Shown piece by piece: positions 36,249 to 44,620 of a DNA stretch of 64,000 nucleotides (the first letter of the stretch is position 1; each line of letters starts with the position of its first letter). The stretch comes from Tolypothrix brevis GSE-NOS-MK-07-07A (lineage in GTDB: Bacteria > Cyanobacteriota > Cyanobacteriia > Cyanobacteriales > Nostocaceae): contig JAHHIJ010000016.1 in NCBI GenBank assembly GCA_019358985.1, forward strand, positions 62,001 to 126,000, given 5' to 3'. The position numbers and the translations under genes were made by a program. Under the pieces are notes generated by a model, which was not told where the DNA came from, did not search any database, and was given only the letters and a program-made list of their open reading frames with translations.

Positions 36249-36941
36249 ATGACAGCTTCTATAGAACGTAGCTTAAATAAAATACCACCTTTAGAAAGTG
36301 GCGATAGACTCAGCCGTCACGAATTTGAGCGTCGCTATATAGCAATGCCGCATCTCAAGAAAGCAGAATTAATTGAAGGAGTCGTCTACGTGTCATCACC
36401 ATTACGTTTCAAAAGTCATGGACAACCTCACGGTGATTTAATTATCTGGTTGGGGACTTACAAAGTTTCCACCCCAGGAGTAGAGTTAGGTGATAATGCT
36501 ACAGTTCGCCTAGATTTAGATAATGAACCACAGCCTGATGTTCTATTATTAATAGATGAAAGATTGGGTGGACAGGCAAAAATTAGTGAAGATGACTACA
36601 TTGAAGGCGCCCCAGAGTTAGTGGCAGAAGTTGCCGCTAGTAGTGCATCAAATGACTTGTATGATAAGAAACGCGCATACCGTCGCAATGGTGTGCAAGA
36701 ATATATTGTTTGGCAGATTTTGGAAAATAAAGTTGATTGGTTCAGCTTACAAAATGACGAGTATGTAACATTAGAAGCGGATGGAAATGGTGTGATTAAA
36801 AGTCGGATATTTCCTGGCTTGTGGTTAGATATGGCAGCGCTATTAACAGGAAAAATGACTAAAGTTTTAGCGGTGCTGCAACAAGGTTTGAATTCAACAG
36901 AACATCAGGCTTTTGTTGAGCGGTTGTCACGACAATCTTAA
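36249..36941 (+). CDS. Uma2 family (DUF820) nuclease-like protein
   Basis: A 230-residue protein of the PD-(D/E)xK-like Uma2/DUF820 family, highly multiplied in cyanobacteria. Motif pieces seen are LIEGVVYVSSPL, the PQPDVLLLID strand with Asp, and ELVAEVAASSASNDLYDKK with the E-x-Lys spacing. It has a C-terminal extension beyond the usual 190 residues (LLTGKMTKVLAVLQQGLNS). Its function is unknown; a nuclease activity is inferred from the fold. The 3' end overlaps coaE by 15 bp in convergent orientation. Confidence 0.88.
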   Translation: MTASIERSLNKIPPLESGDRLSRHEFERRYIAMPHLKKAELIEGVVYVSSPLRFKSHGQPHGDLIIWLGTYKVSTPGVELGDNATVRLDLDNEPQPDVLLLIDERLGGQAKISEDDYIEGAPELVAEVAASSASNDLYDKKRAYRRNGVQEYIVWQILENKVDWFSLQNDEYVTLEADGNGVIKSRIFPGLWLDMAALLTGKMTKVLAVLQQGLNSTEHQAFVERLSRQS

Positions 36942-37514
36942 TAAAGCCAAATCTACCTGTTTTAACAATGCATCTTTAGTAGAGTTGTTATCTAATATAA
37001 TATCAGCGCGCGCTGCTTTTTCGGCAATTGGCATTTGACTCTTAATTCTGGCTTGTGCTTGTTCTAAAGTTAGATTATTCCGCTGCATTAATCTTACTAA
37101 TTGTTGTTGTTCTAAACAGCTTACTACCCAAATTTCTGTAACTAAATCTGTCATTTTCGCTTCAAATAGTAAAGGTATAACAAATACCAGTAGAGACGTG
37201 ATTAATCGCGTTTCTACAATTAAGCGATCGCGCACGTAAGGATGAATCAAATTCTCTACCCAACTCCGTTCTGCTTGATTATTAAAGATAATTTCGCCGA
37301 GTTTTACCCGGTTGAGGCTATTATCTGGAAGTAAAATTTGTTCACCATAACGTTGAGCGATCGCTTGCAGAATTGGTGAATTCACAGATACTGCATCTCT
37401 AGCATATATATCTGCATCGAAAATCGGTAAACTATAAGCTGTAGCTAAATAATTTGCTACAGTTGTTTTGCCTGTGGCAATACCTCCAGTTAAACCAATT
37501 ATACGTTTACTCAT
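36927..37514 (-). CDS. coaE: dephospho-CoA kinase with in-frame palindrome
   Basis: A 195-residue CoaE, which phosphorylates dephospho-CoA in the last step of CoA synthesis. The P-loop is GLTGGIATGKTT; other conserved parts are FDADIYARD, LIHPYVRDRL, VIPLLFEAKMTD and LEQAQARIKSQMP. The segment VETRLITSLL between LIHPYVRDRL and VFVIPLLFEA is encoded by a 28-bp palindrome at 37190-37217 that matches repeats between genes elsewhere. The frame is kept, so the enzyme may still work. ATG at 37514 is preferred because it overlaps the hemD stop in ATGA. Confidence 0.9.
   Translation of the reverse strand: MSKRIIGLTGGIATGKTTVANYLATAYSLPIFDADIYARDAVSVNSPILQAIAQRYGEQILLPDNSLNRVKLGEIIFNNQAERSWVENLIHPYVRDRLIVETRLITSLLVFVIPLLFEAKMTDLVTEIWVVSCLEQQQLVRLMQRNNLTLEQAQARIKSQMPIAEKAARADIILDNNSTKDALLKQVDLALLRLS
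37190..37217. repeat. 28-bp palindrome inside coaE
   Basis: GTAGAGACG and TTTCTAC arms surround TGATTAATCGCG. It differs in only two or three positions from the intergenic palindrome at 41059-41086, here translated in frame within coaE. Confidence 0.8.
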
Positions 37515-38347
37515 TTGATAACAACCCATTTTATCAAGGCTTGGGTTAATCCTTCTAAAGTATGTTCTTCAGCTTCAACATCTACCCGTCCTAATAAAGA
37601 ACGACAATCTTTAGAGGTTTGAGGACCAATAGAAGCAATACAAATCCCTTCTAAAGAATTTTCCAGTGATTTTGAAAAGAGTTTTGTTGTCAGTTTGTTG
37701 AAACATTGTACAGTTTTAGAACTAGCAAAAGTAATCACATCCAAGCTTTTATTTTGCAGCGCTAATTCTGCCGCAGGAGGGATGCTATTTGGACAGCAAG
37801 ATTGATATGCGGCAACTTCTGTTACCTGTGCACCTTTAAGAGTGAATTCTTTCACTAAAACTTCTCTTCCACCGCTTTCAACTCTGGGAAATAATATCTT
37901 TTTTCCTGTCAGTTCTTCGGGGAAGTTTGCTATTAAGGAATCTGCAATAAAATTAGGGGGAATAAAGTCTGGCTGCAAACTTCTTTGCTTAAGACTTTGA
38001 GCGGTTTTTTCACCAACAACGGCAATTTTTATTTTAGCTAAAGCACGGTTATCTATATTTTGTGTTTTCAGCCTTTCAAAAAAGTAATCTATGGCATTGG
38101 TGGAAGTGAGAATTAACCAATTAAAATCGGACAAATGCGCGATCGCATTATCTAAACCTGACCAACTTGAAGGTGCTACTATTTCTAATGTTGGCATTTC
38201 AATCACAGTAGCACCAACTTCGGTCAGGCGATCGCTAAATTGGCTCGATTGTCCAACTGAACGTGTAACTAAGATTGTTTTACCGACGAGGGGGGGAGAG
38301 GAGGGGGAGAGGGGGGGATGGGGGGATGGGGGGAGGTTATTTGACAT
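37511..38347 (-). CDS. hemD: uroporphyrinogen-III synthase with low-complexity N-terminus
   Basis: A 278-residue HemD, which closes the tetrapyrrole ring for haem, chlorophyll and bilins. It has the two-lobe pattern: KTILVTRSVGQSSQFSDRL, LILTSTNAIDYFFERL, AVVGEKTAQSL in lobe one and LFPRVESGGREVLVKEF, VITFASSKTVQCFNKL, IASIGPQTSKDCR in lobe two. The first 20 residues (NNLPPSPHPPLSPSSPP) are encoded by a G/C-homopolymer-like tract and are not part of the family. The next gene, coaE, starts within its stop codon. Confidence 0.88.
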   Translation of the reverse strand: MSNNLPPSPHPPLSPSSPPLVGKTILVTRSVGQSSQFSDRLTEVGATVIEMPTLEIVAPSSWSGLDNAIAHLSDFNWLILTSTNAIDYFFERLKTQNIDNRALAKIKIAVVGEKTAQSLKQRSLQPDFIPPNFIADSLIANFPEELTGKKILFPRVESGGREVLVKEFTLKGAQVTEVAAYQSCCPNSIPPAAELALQNKSLDVITFASSKTVQCFNKLTTKLFSKSLENSLEGICIASIGPQTSKDCRSLLGRVDVEAEEHTLEGLTQALIKWVVIK

Positions 38348-38374
38348 AGCAGGGGGTGGCTAGTAAGAATCGTC

Positions 38375-39112
38375 TTAGTCTATATTCTCAGATTGCAGGT
38401 ATCTGCGTAAACCGACAACTTCCCCAATGACTATTACCACTGGTGATAAAGATTCTCCAGCGGTTTCTTCGAGAATATTGTCAAGTTGAGCTATGATAAT
38501 TTTTTCTTGGGGAGTGCCTGCCCAACGGATAATGGCAATGGGTGTTAAACGCGATCGCCCATATCGCAGCAATTGATGTACAATTTCAGGTAGATTTCGT
38601 CCTCCCATCAAAATTACCAGGGTTTCTAAACGTGATAGCGATTCCCAATCTAAAGCTTCTGTTTCATGGGCTGTGAATACTGCAAAACATCGACTTAAAA
38701 CTGGATCTGTCAGGGGAATTCCTGCAAGTAACGGTGCTGCTAAAGCTGAGGAAATTCCTGGTACTACTTCAAACTGACAATTTGCTTTTTTTAAAGCTTC
38801 AATTTCTGAAGTACAGCGTCCAAAAATAAACGGATCACCTGATTTTAAGCGTACAACTTGTTTATTTTGCTGACAATGTTTGACGAGTAAATTGTTAATT
38901 TCAACTTGCGGTGTACTTGGTTTACCACCGCGTTTACCTACATCTAATTTGAAACAATCAGATGGTACTAATTCTAATAATTGAGCATCTACTAAAGCAT
39001 CGTAAACTAAAACTTCTGCCTGAGCTAAAAGATGATAAGCTTTGACGGTGAGGTATGCTACATCTCCTAATCCTGCTCCTACGAGGTAGACTTTACCTTT
39101 TTGTTTAGTCAT
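38375..39112 (-). CDS. cobA: uroporphyrinogen-III C-methyltransferase
   Basis: A 245-residue SAM-dependent methyltransferase making precorrin-2 for sirohaem and cobalamin. Signatures are GKVYLVGAGLGDVAYLTVKA, VVRLKSGDPFIFGR and VVPGISSALAAPLLAGIPLT. It is single-domain, unlike CysG, so sirohaem oxidase and chelatase activities must be elsewhere. ATG 39112 gives the normal N-terminus, while the frame stays open to 39202. It precedes hemD by 27 bp, consistent with a tetrapyrrole operon cobA-hemD-coaE. Confidence 0.9.
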   Translation of the reverse strand: MTKQKGKVYLVGAGLGDVAYLTVKAYHLLAQAEVLVYDALVDAQLLELVPSDCFKLDVGKRGGKPSTPQVEINNLLVKHCQQNKQVVRLKSGDPFIFGRCTSEIEALKKANCQFEVVPGISSALAAPLLAGIPLTDPVLSRCFAVFTAHETEALDWESLSRLETLVILMGGRNLPEIVHQLLRYGRSRLTPIAIIRWAGTPQEKIIIAQLDNILEETAGESLSPVVIVIGEVVGLRRYLQSENID

Positions 39113-39160
39113 GACTTCTGGAGGATTATTAATCGCAGATAAACACGATCTAATGTAGTA

Positions 39161-39212
39161 AGCACGGAGAGTGCTTAAAATCGAAGATTTGGATTTGAGC
39201 ACTCTCCGTGCT
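39161..39212. repeat. inverted repeat between TPR gene and cobA
   Basis: AGCACGGAGAGTGCT at 39161-39175 is the exact reverse complement of AGCACTCTCCGTGCT at 39198-39212, with a 22-base spacer. GTAGT and ACTAC flanks extend it. It lies in the leader of cobA after the TPR stop, so it may be a terminator or a control hairpin. Confidence 0.75.
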
Positions 39213-39231
39213 CACTACGAATGAAGAAAGT

Positions 39232-39540
39232 TTAGTTTATTTGTCTCGTGTTGATTTTTTGGAATAGCCGATCAACTCGCTCAAGCATTTTGGAGTTTCT
39301 TTGTATTTGAAATAATTCTCTGGCTTTTTTCAAAGCAACGATCGCATCTTCTAGTTGTTGTTGCCGTCCCAAAGTTACTGCTAAGTTATAATAAGCGTAG
39401 GCATTTTTTGGATCGAGGCTGATGGCTTTTTTGTATTGTGCGATCGCTTCTGTTGATTTACCTTGATCGTCAAGAGTATTTCCCAAACCAATATAAGCTT
39501 TAGCAAAGTTTGGTTCCAACTCAGCGATTAGTTTAAACAA
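39232..39540 (-). CDS. TPR protein, downstream half of a split gene
   Basis: A 102-residue stretch of three tetratricopeptide repeats (AKAYIGLGNTLDDQGKSTEA, AYAYYNLAVTLGRQQQLEDA and a C-terminal helix). It is in the same frame as the preceding gene and separated from it only by a TGA at 39547-39549 plus two codons. It has only a TTG as possible start. Either it is translated separately from TTG 39540, or it is the dead or read-through C-terminus of one TPR protein. Confidence 0.6.
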   Translation of the reverse strand: MFKLIAELEPNFAKAYIGLGNTLDDQGKSTEAIAQYKKAISLDPKNAYAYYNLAVTLGRQQQLEDAIVALKKARELFQIQRNSKMLERVDRLFQKINTRQIN

Positions 39541-39546
39541 TAATTT

Positions 39547-40038
39547 TCACAAATCCTCCACGGATTGCGATAATTTACTTGATCTAGCTATCATTTTATC
39601 TAATAATTTATTGATTTTATCAACTTTTTCGGTTTGTCGTTGTTTTTGCAATAAATCTTTAGCTAATTGTAAGTTTTTTATCGCTTCTTCTCGCTTTTCT
39701 TGCTGCATGAGAACATTAGATAGACGCAAGTAAGCATCAGCATATTTGGGACTGCGATTAATCACTTCACCAAAAATTTCCGCTGCTGATTCTAAATTAC
39801 CTTGTTGGGTTAAGACATCTCCCAACAGCAAGCGAACCACATCATTAGTAGAGTTAATGGAAATAACTTTGCGAAATACTGCTTCTGCTTCTGGATAATC
39901 TTGTTTTTGATAAAGAGTTACTCCTTCTTGAAACAAATTTGAAGTAATCAAAGTTTTGACAGAGAAATAAATCAAAAGGAATATAGCGAGGATGACTACA
40001 ATAATAGCAAAAATTGAACTTAAGGGAATTTCTAACAT
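39547..40038 (-). CDS. membrane-anchored TPR protein, upstream half of a split gene
   Basis: A 163-residue protein with an N-terminal membrane helix (IFAIIVVILAIFLLIYFSV) and then about three TPR units (LFQEGVTLYQKQDYPEAEAV, LLLGDVLTQQGNLESAAEIF, AYLRLSNVLMQQEKREEAI). It starts 4 bp after the hpt stop, so it is likely in the same transcript. Its TGA stop is followed in frame by more TPR sequence. Confidence 0.75.
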   Translation of the reverse strand: MLEIPLSSIFAIIVVILAIFLLIYFSVKTLITSNLFQEGVTLYQKQDYPEAEAVFRKVISINSTNDVVRLLLGDVLTQQGNLESAAEIFGEVINRSPKYADAYLRLSNVLMQQEKREEAIKNLQLAKDLLQKQRQTEKVDKINKLLDKMIARSSKLSQSVEDL

Positions 40039-40042
40039 GATT

Positions 40043-40975
40043 TTAAGCCAAAAGACAAGCGACAGGGAAAATTAGATATTCGACGAAAAAGAGCTTCCAG
40101 ATGAATTGATAAAATTTGGCGATCGCGCTTTTATCTTGCAAGTCTACCGACTTACTTTGAAACCACATTAAACTCAACGCTGCAAGATGAGTAATTACCA
40201 CAAAAACTGGATTAACTTCCGCAATTCGTAGCACAGCTACTAAAATCATACCAACATAGCAAACAGTCAACACCCAAAGAGCCAAATTAAACACGGCTTT
40301 TTGACCGAGTTGGAGAGTGAAAGTAGTGATATTATAGAGGCGATCGCCTTCCATATCGGGGATATCTTTAAAGATAGCGATCGCAAAGCTAAATACCACA
40401 ATAAACACTGTCAAAACCCACACCGTAGACGGAATTCCTTTGTTTTGTTGCAACAGCCAATTAAAGTGCAAAAACAGCCCCAAATTTACAATAGCCCCCC
40501 GCACACTAAAAATACACAAAGCCGCCCAAAAAGGAAACTGTTTTAAGCGAATTGGTGGTAAAGAATAAGCCGTCCCAATTCCCAAACTAATAGTTACCAA
40601 CCCTAATAAAAACGGTCCACCCAGCCACGCTATAGCTAGTGCGAGAATCCCAGCAATACCCACAATTAATTGTCCAGTGCGACGCGAAAATTCTCCCGCT
40701 GCTATTGGTAAATGAGGCTTATTAATTTTGTCAATTTCCACATCTTCTAATTGATTCAACCCGACAATATAAACATTGCCACACAGACAAGCAATCCATG
40801 CTGCAAAAAGTTGAATTAAACTAGGAAAAGAAGATGAGGTAGCGCTAGCAATCAAATACAAACCCAACACACTCAAAGTAGTGCCAATAATCGTATGTGG
40901 ACGGGAAAACTTCCAAAAAGCATACAACCAGCCACCCAGAAAATTGAAATACCCTTGTTTAGAAATCTGACTCAT
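40043..40975 (-). CDS. hpt: homogentisate phytyltransferase
   Basis: A 310-residue UbiA-type prenyltransferase with 8-9 membrane helices. It joins phytyl-diphosphate and homogentisate to give 2-methyl-6-phytylbenzoquinone, the committed tocopherol step. The family motifs are FWKFSRPHTIIGTTLS, the first Asp-rich motif in NQLEDVEIDKINKP and the second in KDIPDMEGDR. Such proteins lie in the thylakoid or envelope membrane. The nearby methyltransferase belongs to the same pathway, though the two are 139 bp apart. Confidence 0.92.
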   Translation of the reverse strand: MSQISKQGYFNFLGGWLYAFWKFSRPHTIIGTTLSVLGLYLIASATSSSFPSLIQLFAAWIACLCGNVYIVGLNQLEDVEIDKINKPHLPIAAGEFSRRTGQLIVGIAGILALAIAWLGGPFLLGLVTISLGIGTAYSLPPIRLKQFPFWAALCIFSVRGAIVNLGLFLHFNWLLQQNKGIPSTVWVLTVFIVVFSFAIAIFKDIPDMEGDRLYNITTFTLQLGQKAVFNLALWVLTVCYVGMILVAVLRIAEVNPVFVVITHLAALSLMWFQSKSVDLQDKSAIAKFYQFIWKLFFVEYLIFPVACLLA

Positions 40976-41058
40976 AATAATTTTTGATTGAAAAGACTTT
41001 GTTGGTTGATAGTTGATGGTTGATGGTTGTTAGTTGATACCCACTAACCACTAACATT

Positions 41059-41086
41059 GTAGAGACGCGATTAATCGCGTCTCTAC
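41059..41086. repeat. 28-bp palindrome (CGATTAATCG centre)
   Basis: A perfect palindrome with arms GTAGAGACG and CGTCTCTAC, located between hpt and the tocopherol methyltransferase gene. It is the intact counterpart of the copy within coaE. Confidence 0.85.
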
Positions 41087-41114
41087 TCCTAACCACTATC
41101 CACTACCCATTCCC

Positions 41115-41957
41115 TCATTTATTTCCAAATAACAACCCAAATCGAATTAAACCACGTTCATAACCACGACTCATTAACCCCAGGGATAGCGCTCCAACAA
41201 TAGTACTCCAACCCGATCGCAGTAATCCAAAAATTGCTTGGGGAGTGAAAGCCGAATCAATTACTATATTCCAAAATGGGGCGACAGCAATAGACCAATC
41301 AGCAGTGCGGATATTTTGTAATGGGAGTTTTTGAGCGATCGCTTCATACTGAGGTAAAGAAATCACATAAGGCAAGCAATATACTCGGTAAATATCCTGT
41401 AAATGCTTTTGTTCATCTTCACTCAGCGGTGACTCATCAATCGGACGATGACACCAAGTCACCATAATCAAAGTTCCACCAGGTTTTAGCACCCGATAAC
41501 ACTCTTGCAGAAACTTGGCTTTATCTGGCATATGTTCGCCACTTTCCAGCGACCAAACCAAGTCAAAAGAATCGTTAGCAAAGGGCATTTCTTGAGCATT
41601 TGCCACCTGGAAATGACATCTACCACTCAAACCAGCTTCTTGAGCGCGTTCCGTGGCTCTAGCGGCTTGCACCGGACTCAGAGTAATCCCTGTCGCCGAA
41701 GCATTAAATTTGTTTGCCAAGTACAGAGAACTACCACCAATTCCACAACCCACATCGAGGATGTTCTCTGCTTGCTGCATCCCCGACCACTTGAGTATTT
41801 CTTCGATTAAGTCTATTTGCGCTTGACGACGGTCTTTTTTCAGCTTTCCATCTGCACCATAATAGCCGTGGTGCATATGTTCGCCCCAAATTTCTTCCCA
41901 CAGACCGGAGGAAGCATCGTAAAATTGCTGAATTTGTTGGTAAAGTGTTGCACTCAT
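41115..41957 (-). CDS. SAM-dependent methyltransferase, gamma-tocopherol methyltransferase-like
   Basis: A 280-residue class I methyltransferase. The SAM motif is ILDVGCGIGGSSLYLA, followed by GITLSPVQAARA, FDLVWSLESGEHMPD and GGTLIMVTWCHRP. This sequence strongly resembles cyanobacterial gamma-tocopherol C-methyltransferase (VTE4 type), which makes alpha-tocopherol. Its position beside hpt supports this. It is cytoplasmic, with a hydrophobic C-terminal segment (SGWSTIVGALSLGLM) that may associate with membranes. Confidence 0.85.
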   Translation of the reverse strand: MSATLYQQIQQFYDASSGLWEEIWGEHMHHGYYGADGKLKKDRRQAQIDLIEEILKWSGMQQAENILDVGCGIGGSSLYLANKFNASATGITLSPVQAARATERAQEAGLSGRCHFQVANAQEMPFANDSFDLVWSLESGEHMPDKAKFLQECYRVLKPGGTLIMVTWCHRPIDESPLSEDEQKHLQDIYRVYCLPYVISLPQYEAIAQKLPLQNIRTADWSIAVAPFWNIVIDSAFTPQAIFGLLRSGWSTIVGALSLGLMSRGYERGLIRFGLLFGNK

Positions 41958-42319
41958 GAATTTATTGGGGAATGGGGAATGGAAATTAAAGACGCGTTAC
42001 CTGAAGCCAAAAGACTTTACATGTAACGTCTCTACATTCATTTTCACTTTTTATGTCTAATAAACATCTGGTATAAATTAATTATGCGTTGTCCTAAACC
42101 CTTGTAGAGACGTAGCAATGCTACGTCTTTACGTATGACCCTGGAGATGTCTAATGGGTAATGACCGATTACCAATTACCATCTCCCTACTTTCTAATCA
42201 AACATACTGATAGGCTACCATGTGTGTTTTTAATTAGATAAGGGTATTTTTATTTTCAAGGAGGTTCAGCCTTATTTATCCATGTTGTAAAAATTTAAAT
42301 TTATAAATCTTACCTTGAC
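41958..42319. other. intergenic region with two MITE-like copies
   Basis: Two adjacent members of the ATTAGACATCTCC family lie at about 41990-42057 and 42058-42156. The first has a TTACATGTAA centre; the second a TAGCAATGCTA centre. AAGGAGG near 42259 lies too far upstream of ktrB to be its binding site. No gene is seen. Confidence 0.6.
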
Positions 42320-43654
42320 ATGACTGTTGCTCGTACAATTTGCTTGGGATTTCTGGCTGTGATTGCCGTGGGAACGATTTTGCTGATGATGCCTTTTTCT
42401 ACCAGCAATGGTACGTGGAATGACTTAATTGTGGCATTATTTACTTCCACATCCGCAGTTTGCGTTACAGGTTTATCAGTAGTTGATCCTGGTACTTATT
42501 TTTCCTTTTGGGGACAGTTGTTTATTGCTTTACTAGCTCAAATTGGCGGTTTGGGTTACATGACAACCACAACTTTTCTGATTTTGCTAATTGGACGTAA
42601 GTTTGATTTGCGACATAAAATGGCGATTCAACAAGCTTTAGACCGACCGGGAATGAGTGGTAGTAAACAAGTGATTCGTTCAATTATTGCTACAACTTTG
42701 ATTTTTGAAATTACTGGAACATTTTTACTTTTACCAGCTTTTGTTCCCAAATATGGATGGAGTCAAGGACTTTGGTTAGCGATTTTTCATAGTATAAATG
42801 CTTGGAATAATGCCGGTTTTAGTTTGTTTAAAGATAACTTGATTGGGTATCAGTCATCTTTCTTAGTAGTCTTTACTATTACAGGCTTGATTATCTTTGG
42901 TGGTATTGGTTATCAAGTAATTTTGGAAATGTATCTTTGGTTAAGCGATCGCTTTCACAAAAAAACAGAAAGATTAGTATTATCCCTAGATTTTAAAGTC
43001 GCTACAATCACCACAATCATACTTTTAATCTTAGGAACTATTGTGTTTTTGGCGATAGAAATCAGAAATCCTCAAACCTTTGGCAATCTCAGTTTTATTG
43101 ACCAATTATTAGTTGCTTGGTTTCAATCAGTAACACCTCGAACTGCTGGCTTTAATACTATTGATATTGGCAAGATGACAAATGCTGGTTTGTTTGTTAC
43201 GATTGCACTGATGTTTATTGGTGCAAGTCCTGGTGGTACTGGAGGCGGAATTAAAACAACAACTTTGCGAGTTCTTACCAGTTGTACAAAAACCATTCTT
43301 CAAGGGAAAGAAGAAGTTTTATTATATGAACGTAAAATAGCAACATCTTTAATTTTGAAAGCTGTTGCTGTGTTAGTAGGTTCAATAGCAACCGTTATTA
43401 TTTCTACACTTTTAATTAGCCTCACCGATCCAAAATTGGATTTCATTCAAATTCTGTTTGAAGTAATGTCAGCTTTTGCTACAGTTGGTCTGTCCACAGG
43501 AATCACGGGAAATGTTTCTATAGCAGCGAAGCTAATTTTAATTATTACAATGTATATTGGAAGAGTCGGTATTTTACTACTGATGTCAGCTATAATAGGA
43601 GACCCCCGTCCTAGCAGAATTCACTATCCGGAGGAAAATTTACTCGTAGGCTAG
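42320..43654 (+). CDS. KtrB/TrkH family potassium/sodium transporter subunit
   Basis: A 444-residue membrane protein with the four-fold M1-P-M2 repeat of TrkH/KtrB. Four filter segments are visible: STSAVCVTGLSVVD, NAWNNAGFSLF, VTPRTAGFNTID and FATVGLSTGIT. It conducts K+ (or Na+-coupled K+) and needs a cytoplasmic RCK partner. That partner follows 154 bp downstream. ktrB-like proteins are central to osmotic adaptation in cyanobacteria. Confidence 0.92.
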   Translation: MTVARTICLGFLAVIAVGTILLMMPFSTSNGTWNDLIVALFTSTSAVCVTGLSVVDPGTYFSFWGQLFIALLAQIGGLGYMTTTTFLILLIGRKFDLRHKMAIQQALDRPGMSGSKQVIRSIIATTLIFEITGTFLLLPAFVPKYGWSQGLWLAIFHSINAWNNAGFSLFKDNLIGYQSSFLVVFTITGLIIFGGIGYQVILEMYLWLSDRFHKKTERLVLSLDFKVATITTIILLILGTIVFLAIEIRNPQTFGNLSFIDQLLVAWFQSVTPRTAGFNTIDIGKMTNAGLFVTIALMFIGASPGGTGGGIKTTTLRVLTSCTKTILQGKEEVLLYERKIATSLILKAVAVLVGSIATVIISTLLISLTDPKLDFIQILFEVMSAFATVGLSTGITGNVSIAAKLILIITMYIGRVGILLLMSAIIGDPRPSRIHYPEENLLVG

Positions 43655-43808
43655 TGAAAATAATCAACAAAACAAATAATAGCTAATGACTAATTAAATA
43701 TATGTAGACAAAACTGATAAAATGTCACTAAATTAGGCAAAAAATAAAGTTTTTATATCTAACTATTTTTTGTCTTAGATACAGACAGGAAAAATAAGGA
43801 AAACAACT

Positions 43809-44504
43809 GTGAATCTGTCATCGTTAGGTTTTTTTCGCAGTCTACGTCACGATAACCGCCAATTTGCCGTTATTGGCTTAGGTCGCTTTGGTCGTTCGGT
43901 ATGTTCTACCCTACATAAACTAGGCTATCAAGTACTGGCAACAGATATTAATGAAAAGCGGGTATCCGACGCATTAACAGAGCAACTAGTTGGTCATGCT
44001 TTACAGTTAGACTCAACGGAACCAGCAGCACTGAAAGAAGCTGGAGTTTTTGAATTTGATACAGTAATTGTCGCAATTGGAAACTACGTTCAAGAAAGTA
44101 TTATCACCACCCTGAACGTCAAGGAGGGTGGTGTACCTCACGTAGTAGCCAAAGCCTCTAGTGAAGTTCACTGCAAGCTGCTGCGACGTGTGGGGGCAGA
44201 TCACGTTGTATTTCCGGAGTTTGAGGCAGGTTCTGCCCTAGCGAGATCGCTCACCCAACCTTCAATTTTAGACAGATTTGACCTTGATCCAGATAACAGC
44301 ATTGTCGAAATTATTGTACCTGATGAATTTCATGGTAAAACTATCGCCGAACTTCAACTTCGTAACCGCTATGGGTTGAATTTACTAGCAATGAGTCGCA
44401 ATGGTAAATTTATCATTAATCCTGATTCAAGTAAGCATCTAGAGCGCGGTTCAGCAATAGTAGTTATTGGTTGCAACAAAGATATTAATCGTTTGCCAAT
44501 TTAA
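43809..44504 (+). CDS. KtrA/TrkA family RCK regulatory subunit
   Basis: A 231-residue cytoplasmic regulator. The RCK N-domain has the Rossmann motif FAVIGLGRFGRSV, DINEKRVSDAL and ADHVVFPE. The RCK C-domain covers about residues 145-231 (IVEIIVPDEFHGKTIAELQ). It forms an octameric ring that gates KtrB with ATP/ADP. The start is GTG 43809. It lies in an operon with the KtrB gene. Confidence 0.92.
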   Translation: MNLSSLGFFRSLRHDNRQFAVIGLGRFGRSVCSTLHKLGYQVLATDINEKRVSDALTEQLVGHALQLDSTEPAALKEAGVFEFDTVIVAIGNYVQESIITTLNVKEGGVPHVVAKASSEVHCKLLRRVGADHVVFPEFEAGSALARSLTQPSILDRFDLDPDNSIVEIIVPDEFHGKTIAELQLRNRYGLNLLAMSRNGKFIINPDSSKHLERGSAIVVIGCNKDINRLPI

Positions 44505-44522
44505 AAAATGGGAATGGGGAAT

Positions 44523-44597
44523 ATCATGTCCCTTTAATTAACAGTAATAAAAACGTCGCAACCGTCGTTTAGACGTTCCACTGGAACGTCTAAACAA
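44523..44597. repeat. palindrome with TTTAATTAA leader
   Basis: ATGTCCCTTTAATTAACAG leads to GTCGCAACCGTC and a GTTTAGACG-TTCCA palindrome at about 44565-44595. The same leader precedes the palindrome at 3826. It lies between convergent ktrA and a TPR gene. Confidence 0.65.
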
Positions 44598-44620
44598 CTT
44601 TTCCCCTCTTAAAATCCCCA

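Noticed and set aside
36249-36941. Uma2 protein as part of the CHAT unit
   Set aside because: It is divergently transcribed, and Uma2 genes are scattered all over cyanobacterial genomes (another is at 49162).
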